DNA of 64,000 nt from Azonexus sp. (GTDB taxonomy: Bacteria > Pseudomonadota > Gammaproteobacteria > Burkholderiales > Rhodocyclaceae), in NCBI GenBank assembly GCA_017983615.1, contig JAGOBB010000003.1, positions 1-64,000 on the forward strand. Direction: 5' to 3'. The translations under genes were made by a program, and so were the position numbers. The notes below the pieces were generated by a model. The model was not told where the DNA came from. It worked only from the letters and a program-made list of their open reading frames with translations, and did not search any database. Below, piece after piece: positions 57,434-64,000 of this stretch (position 1 is the stretch's first letter; each line of letters starts with the position of its first letter).

Positions 57434-58489
57434 ATGAAGATATGTGTATTGCCGGGTGACGGCATCGGACCTGAAATCACCGCCCAGGCGGTGCGTGTGT
57501 TGAACGCGCTCGACCTCAAGTTTGAAATGGAAGAGGCGCTGCTCGGCGGCTGTGCGGTTGATGCGACCGGCAACCCCTATCCCGAAGCGACACAGAAGCT
57601 CGCCCGTGCAGCCGATGCCGTGCTGCTCGGTGCCGTCGGCGGCCCCCAGTGGGACAGTCTGCCCCGCGAGCAGCGTCCGGAGCGCGGCCTGCTCGGCATC
57701 CGCAAGGATCTGAACCTGTTTGCCAACCTGCGCCCGGCCATCCTTTACCCGGAGCTGGCCAATGCCTCGACGCTGAAGCCGGAAATCGTTGCCGGACTGG
57801 ATATCCTGATCGTCCGCGAACTGACCGGCGATATCTATTTCGGCCAGCCGCGCGGCGTGCGCGAGGAAAACGGCGAGCGCGTCGGCTTCAACACCATGGT
57901 CTATAGCGAGTCGGAAATCCGCCGTATCGGCCATGTTGCTTTCCAGGCTGCGCAGAAGCGGAACAAGAAGCTGTGCTCGGTCGACAAGATGAACGTGCTC
58001 GAATGCACCCAGCTCTGGCGCGATGTGATGATCGAGATCGCTCACGACTACCCGGATGTCGAACTCAGCCACATGCTGGTCGACAACGCAGCCATGCAGC
58101 TGGTCAAGGCGCCGAAGCAGTTCGACGTGATGGTCACCGGCAACATGTTCGGCGACATCCTGTCCGACGAAGCCTCGATGCTGACCGGTTCGATCGGCAT
58201 GCTGCCGTCCGCTTCGCTCGACGACAAGAACAAAGGTCTCTACGAGCCTTCGCACGGTTCGGCACCGGACATTGCCGGCAAGGGCGTCGCCAACCCGTTG
58301 GCCACCATCCTGTCGGCCGCGATGATGCTGCGCTATACCTTTGGCCTCGAAGAGCAGGCACTGCGTGTCGAAAACGCGGTCAAAAAGGTTCTGGCCCAGG
58401 GTTATCGGACCGGTGACATCTACGAGCGCGGCACCAACAAGGTCGGCACCAGGGATATGGGCGACGCCGTGCTGGCGGCGCTGGCGTAA
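57434..58489 (+). CDS. leuB: 3-isopropylmalate dehydrogenase
   Basis: A 351-residue NAD-dependent decarboxylating dehydrogenase. [37 protein letters not shown] (Arg and Tyr of the active site), [12 protein letters not shown] and [20 protein letters not shown] are present. The start is an ATG with AAGGAAAG upstream. It completes leuCDB and precedes asd. Confidence 0.97.
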   Translation: MKICVLPGDGIGPEITAQAVRVLNALDLKFEMEEALLGGCAVDATGNPYPEATQKLARAADAVLLGAVGGPQWDSLPREQRPERGLLGIRKDLNLFANLRPAILYPELANASTLKPEIVAGLDILIVRELTGDIYFGQPRGVREENGERVGFNTMVYSESEIRRIGHVAFQAAQKRNKKLCSVDKMNVLECTQLWRDVMIEIAHDYPDVELSHMLVDNAAMQLVKAPKQFDVMVTGNMFGDILSDEASMLTGSIGMLPSASLDDKNKGLYEPSHGSAPDIAGKGVANPLATILSAAMMLRYTFGLEEQALRVENAVKKVLAQGYRTGDIYERGTNKVGTRDMGDAVLAALA

Positions 58490-58541
58490 ACCGAACAGTA
58501 CGTTCGTGCGTTAAATAAAGCTTCTATTCGGAGAGAGAGTC

Positions 58542-59675
58542 ATGAAGAAGGTTGGTCTGGTCGGTTGGCGTGGCATGGTCGGTTCCGTGCTGATGCAGCG
58601 TATGGTCGAAGAGGGCGATTTCGCCCATATCGATCCGGTGTATTTCTCCACCTCGGCGGCCGGTGGCAAGGCCCCGGTGTTCGGCGGCAAAGAGGCTTCC
58701 CTGCCGCTGCAGGACGCCTCGTCGATCGATGCGCTAAAAGCCTGCGAAATCATCATTACCTGCCAGGGTGGCGACTACACCAAGGAAGTCTTCCCCAAGC
58801 TGCGCGCGACCGGCTGGAACGGCCACTGGATTGACGCCGCATCGGCGCTGCGCATGGCCGACGACGCCGTGATCATCCTCGACCCGGTCAATATGAACGT
58901 GATCAAGGACTCGCTGGCCAAGGGCGGCAAGAACTGGATCGGTGGTAACTGCACTGTCTCGCTGATGCTGATGGGCCTCGGCGGGCTGTTCCAGAACGAC
59001 CTGATCGAATGGGCCACCTCGATGACCTATCAGGCCGCCTCAGGCGCCGGAGCGCAGAACATGCGCGAACTGATCGCCCAGATGGGTACCATTCACGCCT
59101 CCGTCGCCGATCTGCTGGCCGATCCGGCTTCGGCTATTCTCGACATCGACCGCAAGGTCGCCGAGACCATCCGTTCCGATTCTTTCCCGAAAAAGAACTT
59201 CCGCAACACCCCGCTGGCCGGTTCGCTGATTCCGTGGATCGACGTGCCGGTTGAGGGCGGTCAATCCAAGGAAGAGTGGAAGGGCGGCGCCGAATGCAAC
59301 AAGATTCTCGGCCGCCCGGCTTTCAAAACCGCCGGCTCGATCCCGATCGACGGCCTGTGCGTCCGTATCGGCGCCATGCGCTGTCACAGCCAGGCGCTGA
59401 CCATCAAGCTGAAAAAGGATGTGCCGCTCGACGAGATTTCCGACATGCTCGCCAAGGCAAATCCTTGGGCCAAGGTGGTGCCGAATGATCGCGAAATCTC
59501 CGAGCGTGAACTGACGCCGGCAGCCGTGACCGGCACGCTGACCGTGCCGGTCGGCCGTCTGCACAAGATGGCCATGGGCCCGGAATACCTGGCGGCTTTC
59601 ACTTGCGGCGACCAGCTGCTGTGGGGCGCCGCCGAGCCGCTGCGCCGCATGTTGCGTATCCTGCTCGACGCCTGA
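58542..59675 (+). CDS. asd: Aspartate-semialdehyde dehydrogenase
   Basis: A 377-residue enzyme supplying aspartate semialdehyde for lysine, threonine and methionine synthesis. [20 protein letters not shown] at the start binds NADP, the catalytic Cys lies in [13 protein letters not shown], and the catalytic His in [14 protein letters not shown]. The form is the gram-negative type. SD GGAGAGAG. It ends at a clear terminator, while its product is used by DapA at 43260. Confidence 0.97.
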   Translation: MKKVGLVGWRGMVGSVLMQRMVEEGDFAHIDPVYFSTSAAGGKAPVFGGKEASLPLQDASSIDALKACEIIITCQGGDYTKEVFPKLRATGWNGHWIDAASALRMADDAVIILDPVNMNVIKDSLAKGGKNWIGGNCTVSLMLMGLGGLFQNDLIEWATSMTYQAASGAGAQNMRELIAQMGTIHASVADLLADPASAILDIDRKVAETIRSDSFPKKNFRNTPLAGSLIPWIDVPVEGGQSKEEWKGGAECNKILGRPAFKTAGSIPIDGLCVRIGAMRCHSQALTIKLKKDVPLDEISDMLAKANPWAKVVPNDREISERELTPAAVTGTLTVPVGRLHKMAMGPEYLAAFTCGDQLLWGAAEPLRRMLRILLDA

Positions 59676-59692
59676 TTGCAGCTTTGCCCAGC

Positions 59693-59721
59693 AAAAACCG
59701 GGGTTTTGACCCCGGTTTTTT
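59693..59721 (+). terminator. Intrinsic terminator after asd
   Basis: AAAAACCGGGG-TTTTGA-CCCCGGTTTTTT, with a 6-bp GC core plus A-T extension. Confidence 0.92.
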
Positions 59722-59831
59722 ATTTGTTGGGTATATGCAAAAAGGGCAAGAATGAGAAGCAGGTTTAGCTTGCATTGCTAAGTGCATGATGTTAATTTGA
59801 AAGTCCCAAATTCCACACTCAGGGTTTCGCC

Positions 59832-62800
59832 GTGAACGAAACTAATCGCTCCAAGTTCAAGAAACGTGCCGCAGCCCTTGCTGTTGCATCTTGCATGTCG
59901 CTTACCCCATGGGTTGCCGAGGCCGCTGGCCTGGGTAAACTCACCGTGTTGTCCGGTCTGGGGCAGCCCTTGCGGGCCGAGCTAGATATCGGCGCAACCA
60001 AGGATGAGCTGGCCGGCATGGCCGCCCGTCTGGCGCCTCAGGATGCCTTCAGGCAGGCCGGGGTGGATTTCGCCAGCGTTCTGCTCGATCTCCGCTTCGC
60101 AGTAGAAAAGCGTCCGAACGGTCAGGCTGTGGTCAAGGTGACTTCAGTCAAGCCGATCAACGAACCCTTCCTCGATTTTCTCGTCGAGTTGAATTGGCCT
60201 TCCGGTCGCTTGGTCAGGGAATACACTTTCCTGCTTGACCCGCCCGACATTGCCGCCAGTCAGAGCTCTCGTCCGGTGGCTGAAGCGCGCATCGTGGAAA
60301 CGGTGCGTGGTGGCGGTGCAGCCCCTGAGGAGAGAACGAGTCAGGTCAGCAGGGCGGCATCCCGTCCGGCGCCAACTCCCAAGGTAGCGGCCGAGCCCAG
60401 GGCTAAGCCCGAAAGCACCGGTACCCGGGTTGTCGAACGTGGCGACACGCTGCGCAAGATCGCCTCTGAGTCCAAACATGATGGCGTCTCGCTGGAGCAG
60501 ATGCTCGTCGGGCTGTTCCAGGCCAACCCAGATGCCTTCATCGGCAATAACCTGAACCGACTGAAGTCGGGCGCGATCCTCAATATTCCGGAAAAGGCGA
60601 CGGTCGAATCGGTATCGCCTGCAGAGGCCAAGAAGATTTACGTCGCACAGACCGGCGACTGGAACGCCTATCGCCAGAAGCTGGCTGCCGCGACGGCGGG
60701 TTCGCCGGCCAAGCCGGAAGCGGCAACGGCCCAGGCAAGCTCAGGCAAGATCACGGCCAAGGTGGAAGAAAAGGCCGCGCCGGCCGAACAGGGTAAGGAT
60801 CAGGTCAAGGTCGCCCGCACCGATGTTCCGGCCAAGGGAGCGGCGCCCGGCAAGTCTGCCGCCGAGGTGGCCGATCAGCTCGCCAAGGAAAAGGCGCTCA
60901 AGGAGGCTCAGGAAAGAGCGGCTGTTCTCGAAAAGAACGTTAACGAATTGCAAAAACTTCTGGAGATGAAGAACCAGAAGCTGGCCGAGCTTCAGCAGCC
61001 CGCCAAGAAGCCGGAAGCAAAGCCGGTGGAAATTGCGAAGCCGGTCGAACCGCCAAAACCGGTCGAGCCACCGAAACCTGTCGAGGCTGCTAAGCCGGCA
61101 CCCAAGGTCGAAGAGCCGCCGAAGCCAGTTGAACCACCCAAGGTCGAGGCACCGAAGCCTGCCGAAGTGGCCAAGCCGGCAGAAGTGAAACCGCCGGAAG
61201 TGAAACCGGTCGAGCCGCCGAAACCTGCTCCGCAACCGGAAGCAAAGCCGAAGGTCGTTCCCCCGCCTGCGCAGGAACCTGTTGCAGAGCCTGGATTGAT
61301 GGACTCCTTGCTGGAGGATCCGCTGCCTCTGGCGGGGGGCGGCATACTGGCCCTGTTGGCCGGCTATTTCCTGATGAAGCGTCGGCGGACGCCGAACGCT
61401 TCTGCCGAAACAACGGCGGTTCCCGTGCCCTCCAGTCTCGGACCGAATTCCGTGTTCCGCATGACCGGCGGCCAGAGCATCGATACTGGCAATACGCCGC
61501 CGCAGACTGGCGATTTTAGTCAGACTGGCCCGGGAACCATTGATACCGACGAAGTTGATCCGGTGGCCGAGGCCGATGTCTACATGGCTTATGGCCGTGA
61601 TACCCAGGCCGAGGAAATCCTTCTTGAAGCCTTGCAGAAGGATCCGCACCGTACGGCGATCCACGCCAAGCTGCTGGAAATCTACGCCAACCGGCGCAGC
61701 ATGAAGCAGTTCGAGACGCTGGCCAGCGAGTTGTATGCGCAAACCGGTGGCGTTGGCCAGGATTGGGAAAAGGTTGCATTGCTGGGACTGGCGCTGGACC
61801 CGAACAACCCCTTGTATTCCGGTGCCAGTGCCAAGGCAGCACCTGCCGTGGTGGTTGCCGAGCCTGAGGTGGTCCCGGTGATCCCCGAGCCAGAGCCCGT
61901 TCCTGAGCCCGTTCCTGAGCCCGAGCCTATGCCGATCGTCGATGTATCCGACGAATTCGACCGCAGCACCATGGTCATGCCGAAGGAGACTGAGGCGCAG
62001 CCGGAAGTCGTTGCCGAAGCTGCTTCAGACGCCATGGCGCTTGATTTTGATCTGGGTGCCGAAACGGTGGCGCCGGGCATGATGCCTGGCGAATCCATGG
62101 CCGAGGAGCCGGCAGCTGAGGGAGATGTCGCTTCTGATACCGATGCGCTCGATTTTGACCTCGGTAGCGAGTTTTCGGCACCGGAGTCGGTGGCCGACGT
62201 TGTCGATGAGTCAGCCGCGGCAATCGATTTTGATCTGCCATCAGGCGAGGAGCCTCTGCTGGCCAAGGCGACCGGTTCAACGCCCGATTTCTCGCCGGAA
62301 GGCACGCTGGTCATGTCTTCGCCGACGGCGATTGAAAGCATGGATGTCGGTCTGGGCACCTGGGTTGGTGGCGACGATGCACCGGGCGCCTTGGTTGAGG
62401 AAGCTCCTGCATCGCCCGAATTGCAAGGAGTTGCGAGCAGTGACGACATCGCTCCATCGATGACGCAAACGGTGGTCAATCCGCTGGCCGGCACCGATAC
62501 CCTTGTCAGCTCGGATATCCTGAACTTCGGTGACGATGACCACAATCCGAAACTGGCCGATACGATGGTCAATACCGCCAATGTAGATACCGATTCGCTG
62601 GAGTTTGACGTCAAGCTGACCGATTCGATGTTCCTTGGTCAGCCGATGGTTCCGCCGGAATTCGACATCGGTTCGATCAATCTCGACCTGGCGGCCGAGC
62701 CGGCACCGGCCACAGCGCCCTCGGCAACTCCGCCAACGACCGTGGAACAGGCCATGGAGCGCATCGAGGCTGAAGCGGAGCCAGTTGCCGCGCTGCAGGA

Positions 62801-62963
62801 CGCGCAATGGGAAGAGGTCAATACCAAGCTCGATCTGGCCAAGGCCTATGAAGAGATGGGCGATCTGGAAGGGGCGCGCGAACTGCTGCAGGAGGTGGTT
62901 GGCGAAGGTCCGGTCGATCTGGTCGAACAGGCGCGTACGATACTTGACCGAATAGGCGGGTAG
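59832..62963 (+). CDS. fimV: FimV/HubP-family polar hub protein
   Basis: A 1043-residue inner-membrane protein. A signal sequence (AALAVASCMSLTPWVAEA) precedes the FimV N-terminal domain (GLGKLTVLSGLGQPLRAELD) and a LysM-like domain (VVERGDTLRKIASESKH). A coiled coil with KNVNELQKLLEMKNQKLAEL is followed by a long PVEPPKPVE proline-lysine repeat. One helix lies near residues 495-515 (GGGILALLAGYFL), then a long acidic cytoplasmic part and the conserved FimV C-terminal TPR (LDLAKAYEEMGDLEGARELL). It organises cell poles and type IV pili. GTG start with AGGG upstream. Confidence 0.93.
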   Translation: MNETNRSKFKKRAAALAVASCMSLTPWVAEAAGLGKLTVLSGLGQPLRAELDIGATKDELAGMAARLAPQDAFRQAGVDFASVLLDLRFAVEKRPNGQAVVKVTSVKPINEPFLDFLVELNWPSGRLVREYTFLLDPPDIAASQSSRPVAEARIVETVRGGGAAPEERTSQVSRAASRPAPTPKVAAEPRAKPESTGTRVVERGDTLRKIASESKHDGVSLEQMLVGLFQANPDAFIGNNLNRLKSGAILNIPEKATVESVSPAEAKKIYVAQTGDWNAYRQKLAAATAGSPAKPEAATAQASSGKITAKVEEKAAPAEQGKDQVKVARTDVPAKGAAPGKSAAEVADQLAKEKALKEAQERAAVLEKNVNELQKLLEMKNQKLAELQQPAKKPEAKPVEIAKPVEPPKPVEPPKPVEAAKPAPKVEEPPKPVEPPKVEAPKPAEVAKPAEVKPPEVKPVEPPKPAPQPEAKPKVVPPPAQEPVAEPGLMDSLLEDPLPLAGGGILALLAGYFLMKRRRTPNASAETTAVPVPSSLGPNSVFRMTGGQSIDTGNTPPQTGDFSQTGPGTIDTDEVDPVAEADVYMAYGRDTQAEEILLEALQKDPHRTAIHAKLLEIYANRRSMKQFETLASELYAQTGGVGQDWEKVALLGLALDPNNPLYSGASAKAAPAVVVAEPEVVPVIPEPEPVPEPVPEPEPMPIVDVSDEFDRSTMVMPKETEAQPEVVAEAASDAMALDFDLGAETVAPGMMPGESMAEEPAAEGDVASDTDALDFDLGSEFSAPESVADVVDESAAAIDFDLPSGEEPLLAKATGSTPDFSPEGTLVMSSPTAIESMDVGLGTWVGGDDAPGALVEEAPASPELQGVASSDDIAPSMTQTVVNPLAGTDTLVSSDILNFGDDDHNPKLADTMVNTANVDTDSLEFDVKLTDSMFLGQPMVPPEFDIGSINLDLAAEPAPATAPSATPPTTVEQAMERIEAEAEPVAALQDAQWEEVNTKLDLAKAYEEMGDLEGARELLQEVVGEGPVDLVEQARTILDRIGG

Positions 62964-63025
62964 AATTCGCGTTTGTGACTGGCACATGGCCCCGCAAGGG
63001 GCTGTGTGCATTTTGGGAGCCCGGT

Positions 63026-63619
63026 TTGCATCCATCTTGCGCCTTGATCGTCTGGCTGGCCGCCGTATTGGCGATCCAGTTCGTCGGCTATGCCGGGCTG
63101 CTCGCCATCGTGGCCACGGTGCTGATCCTTGCGCCGGCAATGGTCGGCCGCTGGTTCGGCTATGTCCGCCGCGCTCGCTGGCTATTACTCACCTTGTGGT
63201 TGATCCTGGCATACAACACGCCGGGCGAGGCTTTCCGCGATCTCGCCTGGGCGCCGACCTACGAGGGGATTGCCGAAGCCAATCTGCAGGCCGCGCGGCT
63301 GGTCGCCATGCTCGCCTGCCTGGCCTGGCTGTTCGCACGGCTGGGCCGGGAGGGGATGGTCGGCGGATTGTGGGGCCTGCTCCAGCCATTCCGCCAGGCG
63401 GGGCTGGATATCGAGCGTCTGGTCGTTCGCCTGTCGCTGGTGCTGGATAACCTGCAGACGCCGCAGGCGAAAGGGGCGTGGCGCCAGATGCTGGCCAGTG
63501 GTGCGCCTGGTGTTGGCGGGCCGGCGCTGCTTCATCTTGAGGTCTTGCCCTGGTCGGCGCGGGATACGCTGGTCGTTGCCGCGGCATGCGCGGGCTTGTT
63601 TGGGGCGGTATGGTTATGA
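63026..63619 (+). CDS. EcfT/CbiQ-like transmembrane protein
   Basis: A 197-residue membrane protein with four or five hydrophobic segments ([35 protein letters not shown]) and a C-terminal helix bundle with SLVLDNLQ. It resembles the T-component of energy-coupling factor transporters but no ATPase or S-component is adjacent. A GTG at 62975 is possible, but I prefer the TTG at 63026, which follows GGGAG at SD distance and gives the family-like start [11 protein letters not shown]. It overlaps truA by four bases. Confidence 0.7.
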   Translation: MHPSCALIVWLAAVLAIQFVGYAGLLAIVATVLILAPAMVGRWFGYVRRARWLLLTLWLILAYNTPGEAFRDLAWAPTYEGIAEANLQAARLVAMLACLAWLFARLGREGMVGGLWGLLQPFRQAGLDIERLVVRLSLVLDNLQTPQAKGAWRQMLASGAPGVGGPALLHLEVLPWSARDTLVVAAACAGLFGAVWL

Positions 63620-64000
63620 GAATTGCGCTGGGGATCGAGTATTGCGGGACCGGCTTTCGTGGCTGGCAGAGTCAGGCCGGTGGCGGCACGGTGCAGGATG
63701 CGCTGGAGTCGGCGCTGGGCCAGATCGCCGGCGAGAAAATCGGCGTGCTGTGCGCCGGGCGGACCGATGCGGGGGTGCACGCAACGCATCAGGTCGCACA
63801 TTTCGACACCAACGTTGAGCGCCCGCTCAGTGCCTGGGTGCGCGGGGTCAATTCGCAATTGCCCGACGGTGTTGCCGTGCGCTGGGCTCAGCCGGTCGGC
63901 GACGAGTTTCATGCCCGCTTCAGCGCCCGTGGCCGGCGTTACCGCTATCTGCTGCTGAACCGGCCGCAGCGGCCGGGACTGTGGCAGGGGCGGCTCGGCT
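63616..64000 (+). CDS. truA: tRNA pseudouridine synthase A, 5' part
   Basis: The first 128 residues are present and the gene runs out of the window. [20 protein letters not shown], the catalytic Asp in [18 protein letters not shown] and [18 protein letters not shown] are TruA signatures. It modifies uridines 38-40 of tRNA anticodon arms. ATGA overlap with the upstream gene. In relatives the order asd-fimV-truA continues with trpFB. Confidence 0.95.
   Translation, partial: MRIALGIEYCGTGFRGWQSQAGGGTVQDALESALGQIAGEKIGVLCAGRTDAGVHATHQVAHFDTNVERPLSAWVRGVNSQLPDGVAVRWAQPVGDEFHARFSARGRRYRYLLLNRPQRPGLWQGRLG

Noticed and set aside
1..64000. CRISPR arrays, complete insertion sequences or prophage genes
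   Set aside because: No regularly spaced repeats, no transposase or integrase motifs and no phage structural genes were seen in the window.

Overview
The window looks like a chromosomal segment of a betaproteobacterium of the Rhodocyclales, close to Dechloromonas/Azonexus. This is inferred from gene order and protein character, not from a database search. The supporting blocks are 5S rRNA - SRP RNA - dnaX-ybaB-recR, a petABC cytochrome bc1 operon followed by sspA-sspB, accA-tilS-dapA-bamC, and leuCDB-asd-fimV-truA. Coding density is high and GC is high. Most of the content is core metabolism and housekeeping.

Layout. 1-6.8 kb: the end of an rRNA operon, SRP RNA, dnaX/ybaB/recR, petABC and sspAB. 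6.9-32.9 kb: a large nitrogen-oxyanion block. It holds assimilatory nitrate reductase (nasA), ybiB, NADH-nitrite reductase (nirB, nirD), a nitrite channel (nirC), a PP2C phosphatase-kinase fusion, an interrupting 16.6-21.6 kb stretch of small unknown genes and repeat debris, a nitrate porter, an exported PilJ/P-box protein, a second PP2C-kinase fusion, a siroheme chelatase (cbiX), the ANTAR regulator NasT, the ABC nitrate importer nrtABD, and a NarX/NarL two-component pair. 33-50 kb: tRNA-Arg, uup, transporters, HDOD proteins, alkA, accA, tilS, dapA, bamC, rlmD, a Bax-inhibitor family protein, tRNA-Ser and a patatin. 50-64 kb: queD with a divergent radical SAM gene, a small HTH regulator, a CBS protein, aroC, an MFS gene, leuCDB with a small lipoprotein gene inside, asd, fimV, an EcfT/CbiQ-like gene and the start of truA.

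How the nitrogen block works. Nitrate enters through the MFS porter or NrtABD and is reduced by NasA to nitrite and by NirBD to ammonium. NirC moves nitrite, and CbiX probably serves the siroheme that NirB needs. I can read sigma-54 (-24/-12) elements before nasA, nirB, the nitrate porter and nrtA. NtrC-like dyads lie upstream of the last three. RNA leaders after those three promoters contain the stem plus A-N-N-G-N-N hexaloop that ANTAR proteins bind, and the NasT ANTAR protein is encoded in the same block. Two of the leaders also carry a plausible intrinsic terminator. This is a readable two-tier control, nitrogen limitation plus nitrate, written in the DNA.

The most unusual feature is a dispersed repeat with the core GCTACGGTCG, in 13 exact copies, mostly at gene ends and next to terminators. 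A longer subfamily has a 27-bp hairpin inserted at one fixed position. Some copies have been absorbed into the coding ends of genes (nrtB, alkA, an MFS gene). The second notable feature is the pair of PP2C-kinase fusions with an exported PilJ/P-box protein inside the nitrate block, whose role is not explained by the known pathway.
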